Assembly (NCBI RefSeq): GCF_025460835.1
Contig: NZ_JAMXAY010000043.1
Location: 1-39,273 of the forward strand
DNA length: 39,273 nt
Reading direction: 5' to 3'
From: Parapedobacter soli
GTDB taxonomy: Bacteria > Bacteroidota > Bacteroidia > Sphingobacteriales > Sphingobacteriaceae
Shown: positions 1 to 8,595 of the stretch, in pieces
How the letters are laid out: each line of letters opens with the position of its first letter
Position numbering within the stretch: position 1 is the stretch's first letter
The notes under the pieces: generated by a model
What the model saw: only the letters and a program-made list of their open reading frames with translations
What the model was told of the DNA's origin: nothing
Databases searched by the model: none
Translations under genes and position numbers: made by a program

Positions 1-120
1 TTTTACTGACTGTTAGTGTGTTGTACAGAATTTAAGGGATGACTACCTAGGAATAAAATCCGTGTTATTACTGAAATTGGTCAGGAGTTTGGGGTAAGGT
101 GGAACGGAATTAGGAATAAC

Positions 121-1038
121 TTACACGCCAACATCCCACACCATAGCCCGTTTATCGTCACTCACAGAAACCAGCTGATCTTTAAATGGGTTCCAAGTGA
201 TATCGTTGATCGATAAAAGATGGCAATCGAAGCCCTTTTCGAAACTTATGGTACGCAATAGCCGAAAATCATCAGCAGCCCAGATTTTGATGCTCTTGTC
301 GCGGCTACCGGTGGCAAAAATGGGGAGTGTAGGGTGGTATTTTATAGCATACACTGTAAACAGATGTGGGGTAAACTCTTTTACCATGGTAAAGTCAGCT
401 CCATCGAGCACATGGAGCTGCGCATCCCGTCCTCCCGTGAGTAGATATCGGCCATCGGGCGAAAAGCAAAGCGAGGTAACCGGCCGGGTATGCGATGGCA
501 ATTCCGCCACAAATGTGTGGTCCACAGCATTGTACAATTTAACCGTACCCTCTTTCGTACCAAACACAATCCATTGTTCGTCGTTACTGATGGCAATGGT
601 ACGCACGGTCTGTTCCGACACCTTAAAGTGGTACAGCAGGGTAAAGTGCTCCGTATTCCAAATCGACACGGTACCATCTTCGGAAGAAACTACCAATTCC
701 GGCTTGTTCCTAAATGACTTGATAGCAAACACCGGCCGCTGGTGGTGTTCGAGCCGGGCTACTTCCCGCTGGGTTTGGATGTCTACCACATGTACTTTCC
801 CCTCTCGGGTACCGATAGCCAGTAATGTCGAATTTGCGATAAGATGCAACGCATAGACAGAAAATTGGACGGGATACAGGACTTTTTCGAAGGCCATGGT
901 TTCCAGGTTCCATTGCACCACCCCTTTGTCGTTTCCGCCGGTGAATACCATTGCTGGTTCGGGACCATTTTCCACGGCGAATATCGGGTTCTGATGTCCC
1001 GATAAGGCACCTGCTCTATCAACTTGAAGACTATACAT
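121..1038 (-). CDS. WD40-repeat beta-propeller protein
   Basis: A 305-residue protein made almost entirely of WD40 repeats, about seven blades. Repeat ends are visible as 'GVVQWNL', 'GTVSIWN', 'GTVKLYN', 'KSIKIWA' and 'RAMVWDV', each preceded by an S/T-G-G/S-R/D-D-type turn. There is no signal peptide, so it should be a cytoplasmic scaffold for protein contacts; no enzymatic domain is present. It is the last gene of the minus-strand run that contains the his genes, 81 nt downstream of hisIE. No link with histidine synthesis is evident and it may simply be carried along by read-through. The partner protein cannot be predicted. The family call is secure; the function is not known. Confidence 0.9.
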   Translation of the reverse strand: MYSLQVDRAGALSGHQNPIFAVENGPEPAMVFTGGNDKGVVQWNLETMAFEKVLYPVQFSVYALHLIANSTLLAIGTREGKVHVVDIQTQREVARLEHHQRPVFAIKSFRNKPELVVSSEDGTVSIWNTEHFTLLYHFKVSEQTVRTIAISNDEQWIVFGTKEGTVKLYNAVDHTFVAELPSHTRPVTSLCFSPDGRYLLTGGRDAQLHVLDGADFTMVKEFTPHLFTVYAIKYHPTLPIFATGSRDKSIKIWAADDFRLLRTISFEKGFDCHLLSINDITWNPFKDQLVSVSDDKRAMVWDVGV

Positions 1039-1119
1039 GTTTACTAAACGTGGATTTTATAGATTCACGCCGATTAATTTTTCCAAGCAACCTCGCATTT
1101 ATTGCCGGTTGCAAGCCTA

Positions 1120-1713
1120 TTATTGGTGCCTGCGTTCGAGGTTTTTGGCAATCGCCTCAAGCGGCACGTTTTTCTCCCGCAGCAATACCAGTAAATGGAA
1201 CACCAAATCGGAAGTCTCATTTACAAAATCAGATTCTTCCTCGGCCAAAGCCGCGATTACCGTTTCTACGGCTTCCTCCCCTACCTTCTGAGCAACTTTA
1301 TTCATACCACGTTCCCGTAATTTGTTTACATACGAGTCAGCCCGCGGAAACTGGTAGCGGTCATCAATAATGCGTATAAGTTCGAAGATGAAATTTTGGT
1401 TGTATGCGGTATTGAAACAACTTCTGCTACCCGTATGGCATGTCGGCCCTTTCGGTTGGGCCTTTACCAAAACCGTATCATTGTCACAATCGATATGGAT
1501 ACTGACCACCTCCAGAAAATGGCCACTTTCCTCCCCTTTCGTCCAGAGCCGGTTTTTACTTCTCGAAAAAAATGTGACGCGTTTCTCAGCCTGGGTTTTC
1601 TGCCATGCTTCCTGATTCATGTAACCCAGCATCAACACTTCCAATGTCTGCGCGTCCTGTATGATGGCAGGAACAAGACCGCCATTCTTCTCGAAGTCTA
1701 GTTGTTCACTCAT
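1120..1713 (-). CDS. hisIE: Bifunctional phosphoribosyl-AMP cyclohydrolase / phosphoribosyl-ATP pyrophosphatase
   Basis: Catalyses steps 2 and 3 of histidine synthesis: PR-ATP to PR-AMP, then ring opening to ProFAR. The N-terminal HisI domain (about 1-105) keeps the metal-binding Cys/Asp set: DCD at 75-77, C92 and C99 in the GPTCHTG...SCF block. The C-terminal HisE domain (about 108-197) has the MazG-like acidic helix KVGEEAVE at 143-150 and a second acidic site around D169. The 197-residue length is typical of the fused form. It lies 100 nt downstream of hisF and closes the his block, as is common in Bacteroidota. An ATTTGTTTTCT element occurs twice just around the start. The call is near certain. 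Confidence 0.97.
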   Translation of the reverse strand: MSEQLDFEKNGGLVPAIIQDAQTLEVLMLGYMNQEAWQKTQAEKRVTFFSRSKNRLWTKGEESGHFLEVVSIHIDCDNDTVLVKAQPKGPTCHTGSRSCFNTAYNQNFIFELIRIIDDRYQFPRADSYVNKLRERGMNKVAQKVGEEAVETVIAALAEEESDFVNETSDLVFHLLVLLREKNVPLEAIAKNLERRHQ

Positions 1714-1813
1714 TTGTTTTCTAACTATTTGTTTTCTTCTCGCCGGATATCATTCTGCTTGTCGCGGCGTAGCGGCAATCCATTTTACCAAGCCTCGATG
1801 CACGCATGTCGCA

Positions 1814-2566
1814 TCAGCGTACCTCTATTCCGTGCTGTCGCAATTCGGCCTTTAGCTCGGGGATCAAAATCTCACCATAGTGGAAGACCGAAGCCGCCAG
1901 TGCGGCATCAACGTTGGCCTGCTGGAACACATCGATGAAATGCTGCATATTGCCCGCCCCTCCGGACGCGATGAGTGGAATGGAGATATTATCGTTGACG
2001 GTTTTCAAAAAGCGGCAATCGAATCCATTTTTGGTGCCGTCATGGTCCATCGAGGTGAGCAGAATCTCACCGGCTCCGCGGCTTTCCGCTTCTTTTATCC
2101 ACACTTCCGTCTCGATGTCTGTTTTCAATCGCCCACCATTAAGGTGCACATAATTCTTCCCGTCCACATTGCGGGTGTCCACCGCCACAACCACAAACTG
2201 CTTGCCGAATGACGACGCCAGCTGATCAATCAGTGCCGGATTCCGTACCGCAGCCGAGTTGATTGATATTTTGTCAGCACCCGAATGCAGCAACACATCG
2301 GCATCGGCGAGTTCATTGATTCCACCGCCGATAGTAAACGGGATATTGAGTTGCCTCGCTACCGCTTTTACAAGTTCTACCGTCGTTTTACGGCGCTCAT
2401 GGGTAGCTGTAATATCCAAAAAAACCAGTTCATCAGCCCCTTGCTGCGAATATTGCCAGGCTAGTTCCACCGGGTCGCCCGCATCCCGTAGATCGACAAA
2501 GTTAACCCCTTTGACGGTGCGGCCATCTTTTACGTCCAGACATGGGATGATACGTTTTGCTAACAT
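1814..2566 (-). CDS. hisF: Imidazole glycerol phosphate synthase cyclase subunit HisF
   Basis: The (beta/alpha)8 cyclase half of IGP synthase. It takes ammonia from HisH and turns PRFAR into imidazole glycerol phosphate plus AICAR. An in-frame start exists at 2602, but I chose the ATG at 2566. The family begins with M-L[10 protein letters not shown], and this start puts the catalytic aspartates at D11 and D130, their usual numbers. It gives 250 residues and leaves 5 nt after the hisA stop instead of an overlap. Phosphate-binding glycine loops (IGGGI near residue 80, SGGAGN later) are visible. HisH is encoded two genes upstream in the same run. Confidence 0.97.
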   Translation of the reverse strand: MLAKRIIPCLDVKDGRTVKGVNFVDLRDAGDPVELAWQYSQQGADELVFLDITATHERRKTTVELVKAVARQLNIPFTIGGGINELADADVLLHSGADKISINSAAVRNPALIDQLASSFGKQFVVVAVDTRNVDGKNYVHLNGGRLKTDIETEVWIKEAESRGAGEILLTSMDHDGTKNGFDCRFLKTVNDNISIPLIASGGAGNMQHFIDVFQQANVDAALAASVFHYGEILIPELKAELRQHGIEVR

Positions 2567-2571
2567 GGCAT

Positions 2572-3321
2572 CTAAAAGCGAATCAGCGATTTCAGGTTCC
2601 ATTCTTTAATCTGCTCGATGGTAATGTGGTTTTCGTAGATAGCTTTCCCGATTACGCACGCTTCCACATTGATGGCATCAAGATCTCTGACATCGTCCAT
2701 TGAACTGATACCACCGGAGGCAATGAGTTTGATAATGGGTGAATGATCCATTAATTTTTTATAAAGCTCCACGCCGGCCCCACCTAACTTGCCGTCTTTG
2801 TTGATATCGGTGCATAGGAAACGGAAAAACCCTAACGACAAACACCTGTCGATATAGTCAAGTAGCTTCACCGGTGAGCTTTCCATCCAGCCGGAATACT
2901 TAATCACTTCATCGAGTACATCAATGGCGATGACCACTTGGTCGGCATATTTATACCTCCCCTGGTTGAGTTTACTGAGCTCATCCAAAAACGCGGGATT
3001 GGTGATGGCTTGCGTGCCTACCACCACGCGGTGGATACCTGCGTCCACGAGCTCTTTGACTTTATCGATACTTCGCACCCCGCCGCCATACTGCACCTTC
3101 ATATCGGTATGGCGAACGATATCGAACAGATACGATTGGTTGGAAAAGTCGCCTTTGGCACCGTTGAGATCAATAATATGCACGAATTCGGTACCATTTG
3201 ATTGATAGCGCTCGATCATTTGCTCGAGGCTCACCTCATAGGTGGTTACATCGTCGTAATTGCCTTCGCGCAAACGGACTACTTTCTTATCTAGAACATC
3301 TATTGCCGGGATGATATACAT
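2572..3321 (-). CDS. hisA: Phosphoribosylformimino-5-aminoimidazole carboxamide ribotide isomerase HisA
   Basis: Amadori isomerase converting ProFAR to PRFAR, the substrate of HisH/HisF. It is a 249-residue (beta/alpha)8 barrel homologous to HisF. The catalytic pair is D8 (in PAIDVLD) and D134 (in IAIDVLD). The phosphate-binding motifs YGGGVRS (78-84) and the later ASGGISS are present. The start has an unusually good Shine-Dalgarno sequence for this phylum (AAGGAG, 4 nt before ATG), which suggests strong independent initiation within the polycistron. It lies 22 nt after hisH and 5 nt before hisF. Confidence 0.97.
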   Translation of the reverse strand: MYIIPAIDVLDKKVVRLREGNYDDVTTYEVSLEQMIERYQSNGTEFVHIIDLNGAKGDFSNQSYLFDIVRHTDMKVQYGGGVRSIDKVKELVDAGIHRVVVGTQAITNPAFLDELSKLNQGRYKYADQVVIAIDVLDEVIKYSGWMESSPVKLLDYIDRCLSLGFFRFLCTDINKDGKLGGAGVELYKKLMDHSPIIKLIASGGISSMDDVRDLDAINVEACVIGKAIYENHITIEQIKEWNLKSLIRF

Positions 3322-3325
3322 ATTT

Positions 3326-3331
3326 CTCCTT
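3326..3331 (-). promoter_or_regulatory. Strong Shine-Dalgarno sequence before hisA
   Basis: AAGGAG on the minus strand, separated by AAAT from the hisA ATG. Bacteroidota genes generally lack such a site and use A-rich leaders, so this is unusual and supports the start at 3321. Confidence 0.6.
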
Positions 3332-3343
3332 AGTGGTTGATTA

Positions 3344-3934
3344 CTACAATCTTGAAAAATTCAACAATAACCGCTCGCCCGCTTCACCGGATTTCTCAGG
3401 ATGAAATTGCACGCCATAAAAATTCCTATCCTGCAGTGCGGCGGAAAATCTCAGCCCATATTGGGTATAAGCGGCGGTAAAAGTAGCATTATATTCAATA
3501 AAATAAGCGTGAACAAAATAAAAATAGGCATCTTTTCCCACATTTTCGAATATTGGGCAATCGTTTTCAGGAAACACCTTATTCCAGCCCATATGGGGGA
3601 CTTTCCCTGTAATGCGATTTTCGAAATGTAACGTTTTCAGCGGAACAACGTTAAGCAAGTCACTATCACCCTCTTCCGAATAGGCGGTGAGCAACTGCAT
3701 CCCCACACATATACCTAATACGGGCTTCGTAAGCTGGCCGATATGTGCGGCAAGCCCCGAGGCCTGCAGTTTGCGCATAGCAGCCCCCGCATGGCCCACA
3801 CCAGGGATTATAATCCGCTCATAGTCTGATAGTTCCTCGGATCGGTGGACCATCCCATAAGGAATATGCAACCGGTCTAATGCCGCTGTCAGCGAAAAGA
3901 TATTGCCTGCACCGTAATTGATAATTCCTGTCAT
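3344..3934 (-). CDS. hisH: Imidazole glycerol phosphate synthase glutamine amidotransferase subunit HisH
   Basis: Class I glutamine amidotransferase (196 residues) that hydrolyses glutamine and passes ammonia to HisF. The triad is complete: C76 in GICVGMQ, and H178 and E180 in FHPEKSG. The N-terminal IINYGAGN and the oxyanion-strand region IIPGVGHAG (42-50) are typical. The leader before its ATG is an array of heptamers (TTAAGGA on this strand) that fills the space between hisB and hisH. A GGGAG sequence lies about 9 nt before the ATG. The next gene, hisA, is 22 nt downstream. Confidence 0.97.
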   Translation of the reverse strand: MTGIINYGAGNIFSLTAALDRLHIPYGMVHRSEELSDYERIIIPGVGHAGAAMRKLQASGLAAHIGQLTKPVLGICVGMQLLTAYSEEGDSDLLNVVPLKTLHFENRITGKVPHMGWNKVFPENDCPIFENVGKDAYFYFVHAYFIEYNATFTAAYTQYGLRFSAALQDRNFYGVQFHPEKSGEAGERLLLNFSRL

Positions 3935-3943
3935 CCTTGTTGC

Positions 3944-4020
3944 TCCCTAATCCTTGCTCCTTAATCCTTAATCCTTGCTCCTTAATCTTTAATCCTTAAT
4001 CCTTAATCCTTAATCCTACA
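3944..4020. repeat. Tandem heptamer array between hisB and hisH
   Basis: Eleven contiguous 7-nt units. On the plus strand the consensus is TCCTTAA; six units are exact and the others differ by one to three bases (TCCCTAA, TCCTTGC twice, TCTTTAA, and the end unit TCCTACA). The array begins 9 nt upstream of the hisH ATG and touches the hisB stop. Read in the sense of the operon it is a series of TTAAGGA units, each holding an AAGGA core like a Shine-Dalgarno site. Such arrays can change copy number by strand slippage. Confidence 0.9.
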
Positions 4021-5155
4021 AAACCCCCTTGGTACTCGGCAGTTCCATATGCCCCGCATCTCGCCGCACGGCCTTTTTTATCGATTTGGCAAAAGCTTTG
4101 AAAACAGCCTCTATTTTATGATGCTCGTTTTCGCCCGTTGCTTTGATATTCAAGTTACATTTTGCCGCATCGGAAAAGGACTTGAAGAAATGGTAAAACA
4201 TTTCCGTGGGCATCTCCCCTATTTTCTCGCGCTTGAATTCGGCGTCCCACACCAACCAGCTGCGCCCGCCGAAATCAATAGCCACCTGCGCCAAGCAATC
4301 GTCCATCGGCAACGTAAATGCATACCGTTCTATACCCCGTTTATCACCCAGTGTTTTGGCAACAAGTTCGCCCAATGCTATTCCTGTATCTTCGATAGTA
4401 TGATGCTCATCGATGTGTAAATCACCAACCGCCCGTATGGTAAGGTCAATATTCCCATGCCGCGCAAGCTGGTCGAGCATGTGGTCAAAAAACGGCAATC
4501 CCGTAGAGATATCCGATCTACCTTTACCATCAAGGTTCAATTTGATGTAGATATCGGTCTCGTTCGTTTTCCGGTGGTGCTCACCTACGCGCTCACCCAA
4601 CTTCAAAAACTCATAGATCGCTTTCCAGTCCGTTGTCTCCAAGGCCACTACAGACTCATCCATTTCATGGGCTTCTGCAGCACCCAACGCATCATTGTTA
4701 CGAAGCCAGATAGCCCGGGCCCCAAGATTCTGTGCCAGCTTAACGTCATTGATGCGATCGCCGATAACAAAAGAGTGGGCAAGGTCATACTCGTCCGTGT
4801 TGAAATAAGCATCCAACAGCGCTGTTCCGGGCTTACGTGTAGGAGCATTTTCATGCGGGAAGGTACGGTCGATATGTTCTGCCGCAAACACTACGCCCTC
4901 ACCTGCGAACGTATCGATGACAAACCGGTGCACGGGCCAAAAATGCTCTTCGGGATGTGCGGGTGTACCCAAACCGTCCTGGTTAGTCACCAAAACCAAT
5001 TCGAAGTCGAGCTCACGGGCAATACGAGGTAGGTATTGCAGGGCCCCCGGATAAAACTTCAACTTAGCAAATGAGTCAATCTGCTCATCTTCCGGTTCGG
5101 CAATCAGTGTACCGTCCCGGTCTATAAATAATAACCTTTTAATCGTATTGGACAT
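4016..5155 (-). CDS. hisB: Bifunctional histidinol-phosphatase / imidazoleglycerol-phosphate dehydratase
   Basis: A 379-residue fusion. The N-terminal HAD phosphatase (about 5-165) has the nucleophile motif DRDGT (D12, D14), the motif TNQDG and the late acidic motif GDRINDVK. It dephosphorylates histidinol phosphate. The C-terminal IGP dehydratase (about 190-379) has paired metal-binding His motifs [13 protein letters not shown] and DEHHTIED, and near the C-terminus [10 protein letters not shown]. The zinc-knuckle cysteines found in the HAD half of E. coli HisB are absent: the equivalent stretch reads [17 protein letters not shown] recall this as usual in Bacteroidota, not a defect. It lies 56 nt after hisC. 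Confidence 0.96.
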   Translation of the reverse strand: MSNTIKRLLFIDRDGTLIAEPEDEQIDSFAKLKFYPGALQYLPRIARELDFELVLVTNQDGLGTPAHPEEHFWPVHRFVIDTFAGEGVVFAAEHIDRTFPHENAPTRKPGTALLDAYFNTDEYDLAHSFVIGDRINDVKLAQNLGARAIWLRNNDALGAAEAHEMDESVVALETTDWKAIYEFLKLGERVGEHHRKTNETDIYIKLNLDGKGRSDISTGLPFFDHMLDQLARHGNIDLTIRAVGDLHIDEHHTIEDTGIALGELVAKTLGDKRGIERYAFTLPMDDCLAQVAIDFGGRSWLVWDAEFKREKIGEMPTEMFYHFFKSFSDAAKCNLNIKATGENEHHKIEAVFKAFAKSIKKAVRRDAGHMELPSTKGVL

Positions 5156-5211
5156 TTCTATTTGTTATCACCAAAAATTCACCACGCTTACAGCCGATGA
5201 GCGTAATCCCG

Positions 5212-6285
5212 TTAAGTTCGGTCTCCTGCAGGGTATTGCTCCAATGCGGCCAACAGCGCCGCATTTTCCTGCGGCGTACCAACCGTGAGCCGCAGACAGC
5301 CTGCACATAACTCTACATTTGACCGGTCGCGAACGACAATACCTCCATCTACCAAATGTGCATATAACCCCTTGGGGTCGCTGGTCTTTACCAATATAAA
5401 ATTAGCGTCAGAGGGATAGACAAACTCTACAAAATTAAACTTACGCAAGCTGTCCGACAGCCGGTCGCGCTCGGCAACGGTCTCTTTGATCCACGCATTC
5501 ACCTGGTCAACTCGGTCAAGAGCCTTGAGGGCCAGTTCCTGTGTCGCTTGGTTAATGTTGTACGGTGGTTTTATTTTATTAAATACTTCAATGATTTCCT
5601 CACTCGCAAAAGCCATACCCAGTCTCAGCCCGGCAAGCCCCCACGCTTTCGAAAGCGTCTGAAGTACCACCAGGTTGCTGTATTCCGTCAGTTCCTGGAT
5701 GAATGTTTTCTGCCTGGAATAATTGATATATGCTTCATCGATAACCACCAGTCCATTGAAGTTAGCCAGCACGGTCTCCACGTCTTCCCGATACAAAGAA
5801 TTACCAGTAGGGTTATTTGGCGAACAAAGGAAAATCATCCGGGTATTGGCATCGATCGCCTCAGCAATCCCCTCAAGGTTAAGCTGGAAGTCAGCTGTTA
5901 GATTCACATACTTCGTGGCTACATCATTGATATTTGCCGACACCTTATACATCCCGTACGTTGGCGGCACGAGTATTACATTATCGACACCCGGGCGGCA
6001 GAATGCACGGAAAAGTATATCAATCGCCTCGTCGCTACCGTTGCCTAGAAACATATTGCGGGGGGGTACGCCTTTAATCTCACTCAACTTCAACTTCAGT
6101 TGATGTTGCAAAGGATCCGGGTAACGGTTGAAATTGCGATCGAGCGGTGAGCCGAAAGCATTTTCATTCGCATCCAGCCATACGGACGCTTCCCCTTTGA
6201 ACTCGTCACGTGCTGATGAATATGGAGTAAGCTGCCTTATATTTTCGCGCAATAATTTTGTCAGGTCAAATGTTGTTGTCATCAT
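5212..6285 (-). CDS. hisC: Histidinol-phosphate aminotransferase
   Basis: PLP-dependent fold-type I aminotransferase converting imidazole acetol phosphate and glutamate to histidinol phosphate. Counting from the TTG at 6288, which lengthens the frame by one codon, the PLP lysine is K214 in TLSKAWGLAG. The ring-stacking/phosphate region is NGSDEAID (83-90), SPNNPTG lies at 156-162 and the cofactor-binding VIDEAY at 182-187. The first frame codon at 6288 is TTG. The next two codons are ATG, so I place the start at 6285, 4 nt after the rnz stop. That tight spacing indicates co-transcription with rnz. In many relatives hisG and hisD precede hisC; here they do not. Confidence 0.96.
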   Translation of the reverse strand: MMTTTFDLTKLLRENIRQLTPYSSARDEFKGEASVWLDANENAFGSPLDRNFNRYPDPLQHQLKLKLSEIKGVPPRNMFLGNGSDEAIDILFRAFCRPGVDNVILVPPTYGMYKVSANINDVATKYVNLTADFQLNLEGIAEAIDANTRMIFLCSPNNPTGNSLYREDVETVLANFNGLVVIDEAYINYSRQKTFIQELTEYSNLVVLQTLSKAWGLAGLRLGMAFASEEIIEVFNKIKPPYNINQATQELALKALDRVDQVNAWIKETVAERDRLSDSLRKFNFVEFVYPSDANFILVKTSDPKGLYAHLVDGGIVVRDRSNVELCAGCLRLTVGTPQENAALLAALEQYPAGDRT

Positions 6286-6289
6286 CAAA

Positions 6290-7201
6290 TTAAATAGGGT
6301 ACCAATTCCCTTCCAGCGCTAGCCGGGTATCTTCAAACACCGATTTGCTTTCGGATAGCAATGGCTTCAAATCTTTATATCGTGCTGAATAGTGTCCAAT
6401 AAGCAATCTCTTTGCCCCTACCTCCTTCGCAATCTCCGCAGCCTGCAATGCCGTAGTATGGTAGGTAGCGATAGCCCGATCGAGCATCTCATGTAGGAAC
6501 GTCGCCTCGTGGTATAGCAAATCGACCTGCTGAATGGACGGCAGGTAGGCCGAGTTCCTTACTGTGTCCGAACAGTACGCATAGCTCCGTGGCGAAGGTG
6601 GTGCGATTGTTAAGTCCTGCCACCGGTACACCGTCCCGTCGGGTGCCGTATAGTCCTTCCCCCTTTTTATCGATGACAGGTAGGCAGCCGGTATTCCAAC
6701 AGCGGCTACCTTCTCCCTATCAATAGATGGAAGGCGTTTTTTCTCATCGAAGCGAAACCCGGTGCAGGCAATCCGGTGATCCAGCGGAAATGTGCTTACC
6801 TGCAGATTTTCATTTTCAAACACCACGCCTTCGGCTTCATCCTGGGTGGTGTGTATATGAAGCGGGTATCTTAGCTCAGTCTGTGAATGCAGAAAATGCA
6901 GATCTATGATTTCCTTCAGCCCGGGCGGCCCATATATATGCAATTCATCTTTACGCCCCACCAAATGCATCGACGAAACCAGACCGATCAACCCTAGGTA
7001 GTGGTCGCCATGCAAATGGCTGATAAAGATATGTTTAATACGATTACTTTTGACACCGTATTTTATCAGTTGCACTTGTGTGCCCTCCCCGCAATCCACC
7101 AAATAAAGCTGTTCATTGACATTAATAAGCTGAGCGGTGGGATGGCGACCATAAATCGGTGTGGCAGAACTACTTCCTAATATCAATACATCAAACTTCA
7201 T
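6290..7201 (-). CDS. rnz: Ribonuclease Z (tRNA 3' processing endonuclease)
   Basis: Metallo-beta-lactamase-fold nuclease that trims tRNA 3' trailers. The 303-residue length fits the short bacterial RNase Z. The zinc motif SHLHGDHYLG gives H62, H64, D66 and H67. Later ligands are seen as 'FPLDHR', the DTV motif in 'YCSDTVR' and 'IGHYSAR'. The arm-forming region with 'YTAPDGTVYRWQDLTI' fits RNase Z rather than a generic hydrolase. Its start overlaps the stop of the STAS gene by 4 nt (ATGA), and hisC starts 4 nt after its stop, so it sits in the middle of a polycistron. Confidence 0.95.
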   Translation of the reverse strand: MKFDVLILGSSSATPIYGRHPTAQLINVNEQLYLVDCGEGTQVQLIKYGVKSNRIKHIFISHLHGDHYLGLIGLVSSMHLVGRKDELHIYGPPGLKEIIDLHFLHSQTELRYPLHIHTTQDEAEGVVFENENLQVSTFPLDHRIACTGFRFDEKKRLPSIDREKVAAVGIPAAYLSSIKRGKDYTAPDGTVYRWQDLTIAPPSPRSYAYCSDTVRNSAYLPSIQQVDLLYHEATFLHEMLDRAIATYHTTALQAAEIAKEVGAKRLLIGHYSARYKDLKPLLSESKSVFEDTRLALEGNWYPI

Positions 7202-7581
7202 CCTTCTTCAGCGGCTCCCCGCAAGTCCCGTTCAATTTCCTTAGAAAATATCATATCCTCAGCCTCGGCCGTGTTCGGTGCGATTGTAAACACACCATCC
7301 AGCTTACAAACAGAGATGAGGTTTTTAATGCGCTGGTTTGCGCATGCCAATATGAATACCCCTCCTGCGGTTTTACACATTCGGTGTGCTAACAGACCTA
7401 TACGCAACCCTGAAGAGTCAGCATCTTTCACGTGCGATAAATCCAGCACGATATTGCTTTGCCCACCGGAGTTCCGCAGCACAAATTCAGCCTTTATCTT
7501 CGGTGCCGAATCACCATCCAACACTTCCACGTGGGGCTGTATGGTGACATACTTCTCGTGCTTATCAATAGTGAATTTCAT
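7198..7581 (-). CDS. STAS-domain protein, anti-sigma factor antagonist type
   Basis: A 127-residue single STAS domain like SpoIIAA/RsbV. The phospho-acceptor motif is DADSSGLR, with D55 and S56/S57 as the site normally phosphorylated by a partner serine kinase. The core strand LDLSHV and the following helix LLAHRM are typical. Such proteins bind an anti-sigma/serine kinase and release a sigma factor when unphosphorylated. No partner kinase, sigma factor or PP2C phosphatase is in the window. The C-terminal 25 residues after the domain are charged and of unknown role. It overlaps rnz by 4 nt and follows purC by 17 nt. Confidence 0.88.
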   Translation of the reverse strand: MKFTIDKHEKYVTIQPHVEVLDGDSAPKIKAEFVLRNSGGQSNIVLDLSHVKDADSSGLRIGLLAHRMCKTAGGVFILACANQRIKNLISVCKLDGVFTIAPNTAEAEDMIFSKEIERDLRGAAEEG

Positions 7582-7598
7582 CTGTTTATTTTTGCCTT

Positions 7599-8549
7599 TT
7601 AACCATCTAATTGCTGAAGCGCCGCCTTTGTATTCTCCGCTATCCGGTGTAATAAATCCCCGTGTTCGGGATAAACAAACCGCTCGCCAGTGATGTGCTC
7701 AAAGAGCTCAATATACCTTTCAGAAATCGAAGATACGATTTCATCCGTCATTTCAGGCACTAGCTCGCCTTCTTTTCCCTGAAAACCATTTTCAATCAGC
7801 CATTTCCTCACAAATTCCTTGGAAAGCTGCCGCTGTGGCTTACCTTCTTCTTGTAAACGTTCAAAACTATCGGCATAAAAGTAACGCGACGAATCCGGTG
7901 TATGGATCTCGTCGATCAAGTATATTTCCCCATTTCGCTTACCAAATTCATACTTAGTGTCTGCTAAGATCAATCCACGCTTAGCTGCCAATTCCACGCC
8001 ACGTGCATACAATGCTTTGGTATACGTTTCCAGCTGTGTATAGTCATCAACCGACACCAGCCCGTGCTCAAGGATATCAGACCGTGAGATATCTTCGTCA
8101 TGGCCCTCGGCAGCTTTTGTAGTTGGGGTGATAATCGGTTGGGGCAAGCGGTCATTCTCACGTAGACCGTCGGGCAACTGTTCTCCGCAGATTTCCCGTT
8201 TGCCGGCCTGGTATTCGCGCCAAGCGTGGCCGGCGAGGTAGCCACGGATGACCATCTCTACTTTGAACGGCTGGCATTGATAGCCAATGGTAACACATGG
8301 GTCAGGTACCGCAATCACCCAATTCGGTAAGATATCTTCGGTCGCTTTCAGGAACTTTGCAGCAATTTGATTGAGTACTTGCCCCTTGTAGGGGATGGCT
8401 TTTGGCAATACAACGTCAAAAGCCGATATCCGGTCGCTAGCTACCATAACCAAGTACGTTTCGCCAATGGTGTATACGTCTCGTACCTTGCCCCGATAAA
8501 AGGCCCGCTGTCCCTCAAAATGGAAATTTGTCTCTTTTATGGTATTCAT
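7599..8549 (-). CDS. purC: Phosphoribosylaminoimidazole-succinocarboxamide synthase
   Basis: ATP-dependent SAICAR synthase, the purine step joining aspartate to CAIR. At 316 residues it is the long form common in Bacteroidota and eukaryotes, not the roughly 240-residue E. coli form. Visible family motifs are YRGKVRDVY (18-26), ASDRISAFD, '[17 protein letters not shown]' and the ATP-site run '[10 protein letters not shown]', with '[11 protein letters not shown]' after it. It lies 46 nt after phoH and 17 nt before the STAS gene. Its place upstream of the his genes is notable because HisH/HisF releases AICAR, which joins the purine pathway two steps after PurC. Confidence 0.97.
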   Translation of the reverse strand: MNTIKETNFHFEGQRAFYRGKVRDVYTIGETYLVMVASDRISAFDVVLPKAIPYKGQVLNQIAAKFLKATEDILPNWVIAVPDPCVTIGYQCQPFKVEMVIRGYLAGHAWREYQAGKREICGEQLPDGLRENDRLPQPIITPTTKAAEGHDEDISRSDILEHGLVSVDDYTQLETYTKALYARGVELAAKRGLILADTKYEFGKRNGEIYLIDEIHTPDSSRYFYADSFERLQEEGKPQRQLSKEFVRKWLIENGFQGKEGELVPEMTDEIVSSISERYIELFEHITGERFVYPEHGDLLHRIAENTKAALQQLDG

Positions 8550-8595
8550 TTGTTGATGGCTATTGGCCTTTCAGTATTCTATTTAGGTATGCACA

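Noticed and set aside
4457-5032. A 191-codon plus-strand frame opposite hisB
   Set aside because: It lies fully inside the HisB coding region, whose motifs are secure, and its translation has no recognisable pattern.
4016-5155. HisB as a damaged enzyme because zinc-knuckle cysteines are missing
   Set aside because: The nucleophile and other HAD motifs are intact, and I recall the cysteine-free form as usual in Bacteroidota HisB proteins.
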